DNA of 5,063 bases, taken from NCBI GenBank assembly GCA_046596415.1, contig JBKJML010000267.1:1-5063 (forward strand), in the 5' to 3' direction. The first letter of the stretch is position 1. Each line of letters opens with the position of its first letter. Below the pieces are notes generated by a model. The model was given only the letters and a program-made list of their open reading frames with translations. It searched no databases and was not told the DNA's origin. The stretch comes from JBKJML01 sp046596415 (GTDB lineage: Bacteria > Actinomycetota > Thermoleophilia > Gaiellales > Gaiellaceae). A program made the translations under genes and the position numbers. Below are positions 1-5,063 of this stretch, one piece after another.

Positions 1-33
1 GGGCACGCCGCGTAGGACTCGCAGAGGCGCCGC
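1..33. other. left-edge sequence, nothing identified
   Basis: This short GC-rich flank lies outside the long inverted repeat. I see no start codon with a ribosome binding site, no T-tract on either strand and no recognisable protein. A plus-strand frame is open from position 3 to a TAA at 201-203, but most of it runs through the hairpin and its translation resembles nothing I know. The next gene to the left, if any, is outside the window. Confidence 0.5.
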
Positions 34-185
34 CGGGCGACAGGACGCTGGCCCATGCGAGTGATCGTGTATGTTCCCTGAGTGGCTACTGCACCTGTTC
101 GGGCTGGGATTTATGCCCGGACAGGTGCAGTAGCCACTCAGAGAACATACACGAACACTCGCATGGGCCAGCGTCCTCTCGCCCG
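34..185. repeat. long near-perfect inverted repeat (71-nt arms, 10-nt loop)
   Basis: Positions 34-104 pair with 115-185 in one register (i + j = 219) with no insertions or deletions. Of 71 pairs, 67 are Watson-Crick. The exceptions are C41/C178, A64/A155, C77/A142 and a T99/G120 wobble. The loop is 105-114 (tgggatttat). It begins 14 nt past the mqnA stop codon, so the operon transcript would form it at its 3' end, and the opposite strand could form it too. There is no T-rich tract on either side, and the stem is several times longer than an ordinary intrinsic terminator. Candidate roles are a transcript end or RNase III-processed hairpin, a MITE-like or other dispersed palindromic element, or a remnant of an inverted duplication. 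The pentamer ccgcc occurs at 30-34 and 187-191 and might be a target duplication, but so short a match in GC-rich DNA is weak. The structure is certain; the function is unknown. Confidence 0.93.
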
Positions 186-199
186 ACCGCCCTCAATCG

Positions 200-964
200 T
201 TAAACCGCGGCTCGCTCCGCTGTGACGAACCGCAGCTCGGGCACCCGGTCGAGCTCGCCGACGTCGCGCGCCATCTCGAGGAAGGTAAGCAGGCCGGCTC
301 GCTCGCGCGGGCCGAAGGAGTAGCGCAGCTTCTCGAAATAGCGGGCGAGGAAGCCGGCCGGGTAGCCGTACCGCTCGCTGGAGTCGTACGCGAGCTTTTC
401 GGGCTCCGCTCGCGCGAGCCGGACCGAGGTGACGAGCGCGTCCTCGAGCTCGAGCAGCCCCTCCGCGAGCGGCTCCGGGCAGGCCCACACCGCGAACACC
501 ATCGGGAGGCCGGTGCGCTCGAGCCAGAGGCGGCCGAGATCGTGGTGTGGCGTCGGGTCCTCGAAGGCGGACTTGAGCGCGGCGTCGCCGATCAGCAGCG
601 TCGCGTCGGCCTCCTCGCCGAGCGGCACCTGCGCCGCCTCCGGCAGCAGCACCTTCGTCAGCACAACCGAGGTCGCCGACTCCGGAGTGACCGCCACGGA
701 GCGCACACGCTCGAGCGGTACCTTCGAGACGAGCTGGATCGAATCGACGGCACCCTCCGACGAGACGCACAGGCGCGGCAGGAGGCGCAGCGTGTCGGCG
801 TTTCGGGCGTACTCGATCGACGAGATCGGGGCGACATCGATCTCGCCGGCGACGAGCCGCCGGTTGAGGTCGGTCGGGACGCCCGTCACCTCTTCCACCT
901 CGGGCTCGAGCCCGTAGAAGACGGGGGCCATGTTGACGTAGGAGATGCGACCGAGCCTGAGCAT
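200..964 (-). CDS. mqnA: chorismate dehydratase MqnA (futalosine pathway)
   Basis: MqnA dehydrates chorismate to 3-[(1-carboxyvinyl)oxy]benzoate, the first committed step of futalosine-dependent menaquinone synthesis, in the cytoplasm. The 254-residue product matches the family throughout. It has the N-terminal GRISYVN block (5-11), whose Asn11 I take as the conserved active-site asparagine, then ISSIEYARNAD (47-57), a PESATSV block (94-100), LLIGDAAL (123-130), TGLPMVFAVW (151-160), and a C-terminal FGPRERAGLLTFLEMA segment (217-232). The fold is of the periplasmic-binding-protein type but there is no signal peptide. Length is slightly below the roughly 270-280 residues of characterised members, the shortfall being at the ends. 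The ATG shares one base with the upstream TGA (TGATG), and GGAAGAG just before it can act as ribosome binding site. This is the last gene before the long hairpin. Other futalosine genes (mqnB-mqnE) are not in the window. Confidence 0.95.
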   Translation of the reverse strand: MLRLGRISYVNMAPVFYGLEPEVEEVTGVPTDLNRRLVAGEIDVAPISSIEYARNADTLRLLPRLCVSSEGAVDSIQLVSKVPLERVRSVAVTPESATSVVLTKVLLPEAAQVPLGEEADATLLIGDAALKSAFEDPTPHHDLGRLWLERTGLPMVFAVWACPEPLAEGLLELEDALVTSVRLARAEPEKLAYDSSERYGYPAGFLARYFEKLRYSFGPRERAGLLTFLEMARDVGELDRVPELRFVTAERAAV

Positions 965-1872
965 CAGCTCTTCCGCTCGACGACGGCTTCGGCGAGCGCC
1001 TCCAGCTCGTCACGGCGGAGCGCGCCGTTCAGGTTCCGGCGCGCCTCGTTCGCGTAGTCGAGCGCCACCGTCCGGGCGCGGTCGAGCGCTCCGGTCGCCG
1101 CGACGCGCACCAGGACGCCGCCCAGCGGCCCCCCGGCGAGCGCAGCACGGACGACGTCGTCGTCGCGCGCCGCGAGCAGCAACGGCAGGGTCGGCGTCCC
1201 CTCCCGCAGATCGGTGCCGGGGATCTTCCCGGTCTCCGCCGAATCGCCGGCGCAGTCGAGAATGTCGTCGGCGATCTGGAAGGCGATGCCGAGGTTGAGC
1301 CCGAAGCCCCCGAGCCTCCCGCCCGAGCCGAGCGCGCAGGCGGCCTCGAAGAGCTTGCCGGTCTTTAGCGTGCAGCGCTCGATGTAGGCCTCGACGGTCG
1401 TCGCAGGATCGTTGCGCTGACGACGCTGAAGCGCCTCCCCGCGAGCGAGACAAAGCGAAGCGTCGGCCAGGATGCGCACGCCCGCCAGATCGCCCTCGGC
1501 GGCGAGCACCGCGAACGCACGGGCAAAGAGGAAGTCGCCGGTGGCACGGGCAACCGCAGCCCCGTGGGCCGACCAGGCGGCAGCATGGCCGCGCCGGACA
1601 GCGGCGCCGTCGATCAGATCGTCATGGACGAGCGTCGCCATGTGAACGAGCTCGACGGCGACGCCGGCGGCGACCGGCGGCGGTGCGTCGGGCGAGGAGG
1701 AGAGATACGCGAGCACCGGCCGCAGGCGCTTGCCGCCCGCAGTGAGCGCATCGCGACCGGCGACCGCCACGACCCCCGGGTGAGAAGCGACTTCGTGCTG
1801 GAGCCGCTCCTCGACGAGGTCGAGGTACTCGTCGAGGCCAGGCGCGGCGCGGACCACGCCGATCGCGCTCAC
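964..1872 (-). CDS. long-chain polyprenyl diphosphate synthase (menaquinone side chain)
   Basis: This trans-type (E) prenyltransferase condenses isopentenyl diphosphate units onto an allylic primer, probably to make the menaquinone side chain. The 302-residue product shows GGKRLRP (46-52), the first Asp-rich motif DDLID (84-88) followed by RRG (93-95), KTGK (170-173), and the second Asp-rich motif DDILD (202-206), all in the expected order. The residue five before the first Asp-rich motif is Ala79. It is small, which in this family goes with long products rather than farnesyl diphosphate. Chain length (for example hepta-, octa- or nonaprenyl) cannot be read from sequence alone. The GTG start overlaps the upstream menG stop by four bases (GTGA), and the TGA stop shares a base with the mqnA ATG. 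A geranylgeranyl diphosphate synthase is the main alternative, but position between menG and mqnA favours the menaquinone role (hepT/hepS-like). Confidence 0.93.
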   Translation of the reverse strand: MSAIGVVRAAPGLDEYLDLVEERLQHEVASHPGVVAVAGRDALTAGGKRLRPVLAYLSSSPDAPPPVAAGVAVELVHMATLVHDDLIDGAAVRRGHAAAWSAHGAAVARATGDFLFARAFAVLAAEGDLAGVRILADASLCLARGEALQRRQRNDPATTVEAYIERCTLKTGKLFEAACALGSGGRLGGFGLNLGIAFQIADDILDCAGDSAETGKIPGTDLREGTPTLPLLLAARDDDVVRAALAGGPLGGVLVRVAATGALDRARTVALDYANEARRNLNGALRRDELEALAEAVVERKS

Positions 1873-2552
1873 GCCTTCGCCCCCAGGTGCCGCGCGACGA
1901 TCCCGCCCGCCACGAGCTCGTACCGGACGTCGGCGAAGCCTGCCGCACGCATCAGCTCGGCCAGCTCCTTGGCCGGCGGGAACCGTTTGACGCTCGCTGG
2001 CAGGTAGGTGTAGGCGGAGCCACCGGGAAGCAGTTTGCCGAGCAGCGGCACGACGCGGTCGAACCAGAACGAGTAGAAGACCCGCACCAGGCCCTTCGGC
2101 CGGGTGATCTCAAGGATCCCGACGCGGCCGCCCGGCTTCAACACGCGGTACAGCTCGGCGAGTGCAAGCGGCAGATCAGCGACGTTCCGCACGCCGAACC
2201 CGACGGTCGCCGCTTCGAAGGTCGCCTCCTCGAACGGCAGCGCGAGCAGGTCGCCCTGCACCCAGTCGATCACCGTGTCCTTGCGGCGCGCGCGCTCGAG
2301 CATCCCGGCTGAGAAGTCGAGCCCCACGACCGAGCCGCCGGCCTTCCTGGCGATGATCGCGAAGTCGCCGGTGCCACAGCAGGCGTCGAGGACGCGGTCG
2401 CCACGCCTGACGACCTGACGCACCGTCGCGCGGCGCCAGCGCTGGTCGAGCCCCGCGGTCATGACGCGGTTCATCACGTCATACACGGGTGCGATCCGGT
2501 CGAACATGGTGCGGACGCCCTCCGGCGGCAGCAGGCCCGCCTCGTGCGTCAC
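1869..2552 (-). CDS. menG: demethylmenaquinone methyltransferase MenG/UbiE
   Basis: MenG transfers a methyl group from S-adenosylmethionine to demethylmenaquinone, the last step of menaquinone synthesis, at the inner face of the membrane. Counting from the start chosen here (227 residues), it has the UbiE N-terminal block MFDRIAPVYDVMNRV (16-30), SAM motif I VLDACCGTGD (54-63), acidic Asp79 after the second strand, GFGVRNV (118-124), LYRVLKPGGR (134-143), and the C-terminal FPPAKEL and GGIVARHLG segments. All are diagnostic of UbiE/MenG rather than of a generic methyltransferase. I chose the GTG at 2552-2550 because it makes a GTGA overlap with the ubiX stop, as at two other junctions here, and has GGTGG five bases upstream. 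An in-frame GTG at 2561-2559 would add three residues and lacks a clear ribosome binding site. In futalosine organisms the same enzyme serves the final step. Confidence 0.95.
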   Translation of the reverse strand: MTHEAGLLPPEGVRTMFDRIAPVYDVMNRVMTAGLDQRWRRATVRQVVRRGDRVLDACCGTGDFAIIARKAGGSVVGLDFSAGMLERARRKDTVIDWVQGDLLALPFEEATFEAATVGFGVRNVADLPLALAELYRVLKPGGRVGILEITRPKGLVRVFYSFWFDRVVPLLGKLLPGGSAYTYLPASVKRFPPAKELAELMRAAGFADVRYELVAGGIVARHLGAKA

Positions 2553-3133
2553 TGGCCCCACCGCTGCACGAGTGCTTGGTCGAGGCCGAGCTGGTCGAGG
2601 ATGCGGCCGACGACAAAGTCGACGAGGTCGTCGATCGTCTCCGCGCCGTGGTAGAAGCCCGGTGCCGCGAAGACGATCGTCGCGCCCGCTCGCTTCAGCG
2701 TCGTCAGGCCTTCGAGATGGATCAGCGAGAGCGGCGTCTCACGCGGGACGAGCACGAGCTTGCGCTCCTCCTTGAGCGCGACGGACGCCGCACGGTGGAT
2801 CAGGTTCGCCATCGCGCCGGCGGCGATCGTGCCGACGGTCGACATCGAGCAGGGGCAGATCACATACGCGTCGACCTTCGCGGAGCCGCTCGCATACGGG
2901 CTCTTGTAGTCGTTGATGCCATAGGTCGTGACCCCGTCGACGCCCTCGGTCAGCCGGGCGAGCACCTCCTCGCGCGGCAGCGACGGGTCGCCGTAGAGCT
3001 CCGTGCCGCACACCTCGACGCCCGCGGCGGACGCGGTCAAGCCGACCTCGCAGCCCGCCTCGCCGAGCGCGCGGAGCAGGCGGGCGGCGTACGGAGCGCC
3101 GGAAGCGCCGGTTACGCCGAGAAAGACGCGCAC
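2549..3133 (-). CDS. ubiX: flavin prenyltransferase UbiX (MqnM in the futalosine pathway)
   Basis: UbiX joins dimethylallyl phosphate to reduced FMN to make prenylated FMN, the cofactor of UbiD-family decarboxylases. The 194-residue product has the flavin-binding GVTGASG (6-12), NDYKSPYASGS (74-84), ICPCSMSTV (92-100), NLIHRAASVALKEER (110-124), PRETPLSLIHL (130-140), APGFYH (157-162) and a closing QRWG (190-193). Comparing with Pseudomonas aeruginosa UbiX from memory, Ser15, Lys129, Glu140, Tyr169 and Trp200 correspond to Ser11, Lys121, Glu132, Tyr161 and Trp192, while Trp84 is replaced by Tyr76. The GTG start lies one base after the upstream TGA, with AGGGA upstream of it. Its place among menaquinone genes suggests that it serves the UbiD-like decarboxylase of the futalosine route (MqnL), which is not in this window; supplying other UbiD-type enzymes is also possible. 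LpdB/Pad1-type paralogues have the same activity. Confidence 0.95.
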   Translation of the reverse strand: MRVFLGVTGASGAPYAARLLRALGEAGCEVGLTASAAGVEVCGTELYGDPSLPREEVLARLTEGVDGVTTYGINDYKSPYASGSAKVDAYVICPCSMSTVGTIAAGAMANLIHRAASVALKEERKLVLVPRETPLSLIHLEGLTTLKRAGATIVFAAPGFYHGAETIDDLVDFVVGRILDQLGLDQALVQRWGQ

Positions 3134-3134
3134 A

Positions 3135-3953
3135 TCATCCCTTTGGGCCCTTGGAGGCCTCGAGGAACGTGGCGAGGGATTTGAGCATCTCGTTCGAGTA
3201 CGACGCGAACTGCGGCATCGCCGAGCCCGGAGTGACGCAGCTCGGACACTTCAGGTGGTCGATCTGGAACTGGATCCCCTTGTTCTTCGCGCCCTCGGCG
3301 GTCAGGTCGGGTGCGCCGAGATTCGACGCGCCGGCGCCCAGGTACACGTGGCAGTTGAGGCAGCCCGCCTCCGCGAAGAGCGTCGCACCGGCGATTGCGA
3401 CCTTGTCGTTCTCGAAGCCCTGCTTCTTGGCCCATTCGGGCACGGCCTGCTTGACCTCGCTGCCGAGCGACTCCTTCGCTGTCGCGCCCTTATACGTCAG
3501 GACGCCCATCGAGATCACAACGAGGATCGCGGCGACGATCGCAACCGGGCGGCGCAGCAGCCGGCGCTCGCGGCGCAGGTCAATGAACGGCAGCGCGATC
3601 AGCAGTACGAGCAGGATCGTCGGGATCCCGACCGTGCCGAGAAACACCGTCTCCGGCCACTTGAAGATCCGCAGCAGATAGAAGAGGAAGTAGAAGTACC
3701 AGTCCGGGCGGGGGACGAAGTTCGTCGTGCCCGGGTCGGCCTCCTCGGTGTAGAGCGGTCCGAGCCAGCCCGGCTTCGTCCCGTCCGCGGTCTCGTGCCA
3801 GACGACCGTGAGCCCGATGATCACGGCCACGACGACGAGGCTCATCACCGTGTCGTGGAACATGCCGTGCGGGAAGAACGGCTTCCCCTCGTTCTTGACG
3901 TCCTCCTTGTAGCGCGCGAACTGGGCGCGGCGCTCCTGGATCCGGCGGCTCAC
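3135..3953 (-). CDS. qcrC: menaquinol:cytochrome c reductase, cytochrome b C-terminal/cytochrome c fusion subunit (Bacillus QcrC type)
   Basis: This 272-residue membrane protein joins a subunit IV-like C-terminal half of cytochrome b to a monohaem cytochrome c. The b part has hydrophobic segments near 36-52, 86-96/102-124 and 136-154. The quinol-oxidation site motif is PDWY (83-86), the form I associate with Gram-positive menaquinol complexes, in place of PEWY. The c domain (about 185-268) has one haem site, CLNCH (198-202), with Met246 in GSAMPQF as probable axial ligand, and should lie outside the membrane. Length is close to Bacillus QcrC (about 255). The GTG start overlaps the qcrB stop by four bases (GTGA), and ubiX follows after one base. 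An additional CPSC (236-239) sits just before the haem methionine; it is not followed by His, so it is not a second haem site. The name qcrC follows Bacillus usage; mycobacterial QcrC is a different dihaem protein. Confidence 0.93.
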   Translation of the reverse strand: MSRRIQERRAQFARYKEDVKNEGKPFFPHGMFHDTVMSLVVVAVIIGLTVVWHETADGTKPGWLGPLYTEEADPGTTNFVPRPDWYFYFLFYLLRIFKWPETVFLGTVGIPTILLVLLIALPFIDLRRERRLLRRPVAIVAAILVVISMGVLTYKGATAKESLGSEVKQAVPEWAKKQGFENDKVAIAGATLFAEAGCLNCHVYLGAGASNLGAPDLTAEGAKNKGIQFQIDHLKCPSCVTPGSAMPQFASYSNEMLKSLATFLEASKGPKG

Positions 3954-4735
3954 TCTGCCTTCCCTCCGCGCCCGCCCGGACGGACGAGGCCCTCGCGGCC
4001 GGTGGCGGGCCGCTCGACCCGCTCACGGCCGGCGGCAGTCGCCGACCAGGGCGGCGAGGTGACCCCGAGCCGCGTGACGAGGTAGAGGTGGAAGCCGATC
4101 AGGCCCATGATCGCACCCGGCACGACGAGCATGTGGAGCGCGTAGAACTTGCTCAAGGTGTCCGTGCCGATATCGGCGCCCCCAGACAGGAACTGCGCGA
4201 TGAAGGGGCCGAGGAACGGCGCCGTGCCGTTCAGGTTGATCCCGACGACCGTGGCCCAGTAGGCCGTGTCGTCCCAGGGGAGCAGGTAGCCGGTGAAGCC
4301 CTCCGCCATCCCGAGCACGAGCAGCAGCACGCCGATGATCCAGTTCAGCTCGCGCGGATACTTGTAGGCGCCGAACAGGAAGACGCGTGCCATGTGGAAG
4401 AACATCAGGATGATGAAGACGCTTGCGCCCCAGCGGTGCATGCCGCGAACGAGCCAGCCGAGCGTCACCTCGTTCGTGATGTGCTTGATCGAGTCGTAAG
4501 CCGAGTTGGGATCGGGCTTGTAGTACATCGCGAGCACGACGCCGGTCACGGTCTGGACGAGGAACGCGGTCAGGGTCGCGGACCCGAGCGTCTGCATCCA
4601 GTTGATGTCGTGCGGGACCTTGCGGAAGAGGAAGTACTTGATCCCGCCGACGAGGCCGGAGCGCTCGTCGAGCCAGTCGAGCGGGTAGGCGGCCATCGCC
4701 TCAACCTGCTTGCGCCGCTCTGATTTCTTCGCCAT
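3950..4735 (-). CDS. qcrB: menaquinol:cytochrome c reductase cytochrome b subunit, b6-type N-terminal half
   Basis: This 261-residue protein is the four-helix, dihaem half of a split cytochrome b and passes electrons from the quinol-oxidation site to the quinone-reduction side of the membrane. Haem ligands are His100 and His114 in the second helix and His201 and His216 in the fourth; the 15-residue step in the latter pair is the b6-type spacing. Other marks are LTAFLVQTVTG (55-65), a YYKPD stretch, MHRWGAS (99-105), GFTGYLLPWD (146-155) and TLSKFYALH (193-201). I start it at the ATG at 4735-4733, four bases after the Rieske TAA and with GGGAG eight bases upstream. An in-frame ATG at 4786 would overlap the Rieske gene by about 47 bases and add an unrelated leader. 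Thr49 stands where b6-type proteins have the cysteine that holds haem ci. The last 30 or so residues form an Arg/Gly-rich polar tail. Confidence 0.94.
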   Translation of the reverse strand: MAKKSERRKQVEAMAAYPLDWLDERSGLVGGIKYFLFRKVPHDINWMQTLGSATLTAFLVQTVTGVVLAMYYKPDPNSAYDSIKHITNEVTLGWLVRGMHRWGASVFIILMFFHMARVFLFGAYKYPRELNWIIGVLLLVLGMAEGFTGYLLPWDDTAYWATVVGINLNGTAPFLGPFIAQFLSGGADIGTDTLSKFYALHMLVVPGAIMGLIGFHLYLVTRLGVTSPPWSATAAGRERVERPATGREGLVRPGGRGGKAE

Positions 4736-4739
4736 CGCG

Positions 4740-5063
4740 TTAGCTCCCGGGCACCGGGATCGGGTACAGCCAGGACTCGATGCCATCGACGTGCACGCCC
4801 GGTACCGCCTTGCCGAACTTGCGGATCCGCGCCTGGGCGCCCTGACCCTCGACGTGGGAGACGCTGTAGAACGAGCCGAGCCAGACGCTGCCGTTCTTGA
4901 TCGAGTACTCGGCGCGGTCGAGCGCGCGGACGGGCGGGCCGGCGGTGCGGTTGCCCTCGGTGTCGTACTGGCCGCCGTGGCACGGGCAGCCGAAGCCGGC
5001 CGGCTGGCTCGGCGTCAGCTCGACCTTCGTGTCGCCGTTCTTGGCGCCGTCAACCTTGTCGTC
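4740..5063 (-). CDS. qcrA: Rieske 2Fe-2S protein of the menaquinol:cytochrome c reductase, 3' part only
   Basis: The frame is open from the right edge of the window to a TAA at 4742-4740, giving the last 107 residues; the start and the first cluster-binding box (CxH) are beyond the edge. Visible is the second Rieske box CPCHGGQYD, at residues 26-34 of the fragment, in which the first Cys and the His are expected 2Fe-2S ligands and the second Cys the usual disulfide partner. It is followed by a Gly-Pro-Pro loop (42-44) and LDRAEYSIKNG, typical of the cluster domain. About 45 more residues follow the fold, ending PIPVPGS. The protein shuttles electrons from menaquinol to the cytochrome c domain on the outer face of the membrane. 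Box II has Gly where high-potential Rieske proteins have a Ser that hydrogen-bonds to the cluster. The gene leads directly into qcrB. Its N-terminal membrane anchor cannot be assessed. Confidence 0.93.
   Translation of the reverse strand, partial: DDKVDGAKNGDTKVELTPSQPAGFGCPCHGGQYDTEGNRTAGPPVRALDRAEYSIKNGSVWLGSFYSVSHVEGQGAQARIRKFGKAVPGVHVDGIESWLYPIPVPGS

Noticed and set aside
55..164. Mirror-image 9-codon ORFs in the two hairpin arms (plus 55-81 MRVIVYVP; minus 164-138 MRVFVYVL)
   Set aside because: They are too short to be convincing, they are a by-product of the inverted repeat, neither has a ribosome binding site, and both differences between arms inside them change the amino acid, so there is no sign of selection on a peptide.
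34..185. Canonical rho-independent terminator
   Set aside because: There is no T-tract after the stem on either strand and a 71-bp stem is much longer than such terminators. A role in transcript ending is possible but cannot be called from sequence.
3..203. Plus-strand open frame from position 3 to the TAA at 201-203 as the end of a convergent gene
   Set aside because: Nearly all of it is hairpin sequence, it runs over the mqnA stop, its translation is Cys/Ser/His-rich with no recognisable domain, and no upstream sequence is available to support it.
34..205. Integron attC-like recombination site (a GTTRRRY match, gttaaac, at 199-205 beside the hairpin)
   Set aside because: The match lies over the mqnA stop codon and outside the paired arms, there is no inverse core at the other end, and the stem is far more perfect than an attC site. 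Chance is enough to explain it.
3237..3248. Second haem c site at CPSC in QcrC
   Set aside because: A CxxCH motif needs His after the second Cys; here Val follows. Only CLNCH (198-202) qualifies.
2489..4723. Long plus-strand open frames opposite ubiX, qcrC and qcrB (for example 2489-3184, 3003-4085 and 4088-4723)
   Set aside because: Their translations are low-complexity Arg/Ala/Glu/Asp-rich sequences typical of antisense frames in high-GC genes, they overlap strongly conserved minus-strand genes, and none shows a known domain.
4736..4786. Upstream ATG at 4786 as the qcrB start
   Set aside because: It would overlap the Rieske gene by about 47 bases and add a 17-residue leader unlike cytochrome b. 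The ATG at 4735 has a well-placed GGGAG and a 4-nt gap from the Rieske stop.

Overview
The window is a high-GC stretch in which every recognisable gene lies on the minus strand, so transcription runs from position 5063 towards position 1. In transcription order the genes are: the 3' part of a Rieske iron-sulfur protein (cut by the right edge), a b6-type cytochrome b, a subunit IV-like protein fused to cytochrome c, a flavin prenyltransferase (UbiX/MqnM), demethylmenaquinone methyltransferase (MenG/UbiE), a long-chain polyprenyl diphosphate synthase, and chorismate dehydratase (MqnA). Downstream of mqnA is a very long, nearly perfect inverted repeat with 71-nt arms and a 10-nt loop. Positions 1-33 hold nothing I can identify.

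The first three genes encode the core of a menaquinol:cytochrome c reductase in the split Bacillus-like form: Rieske, N-terminal cytochrome b, and C-terminal cytochrome b fused to a monohaem cytochrome c. The next four belong to menaquinone synthesis. MqnA is the entry enzyme of the futalosine route, the polyprenyl diphosphate synthase makes the side chain, UbiX makes the prenylated FMN used by a UbiD-like decarboxylase, and MenG does the final methylation. The enzymes that make the quinone therefore sit in one tight array with the complex that oxidises it. Junctions are 4-nt GTGA overlaps, a 1-nt TGATG overlap, a 1-nt gap and a 4-nt gap, which strongly suggests one translationally coupled operon.

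The organism is most likely a high-GC bacterium using the futalosine pathway. GTG starts, GC content and the split cytochrome b with fused cytochrome c suggest a deep-branching actinobacterium (Thermoleophilia or Rubrobacteria-like). That placement is inference; no marker gene in the window settles it.

The coding part is conserved respiratory and quinone metabolism, not an accessory defence or mobile region. The points most worth a second look are the 152-bp hairpin structure after mqnA, the quinone synthesis/quinol oxidation supra-operon, an apparent loss of the cysteine that holds haem ci in b6-type cytochrome b, and an extra CxxC next to the predicted haem methionine in the cytochrome c domain.
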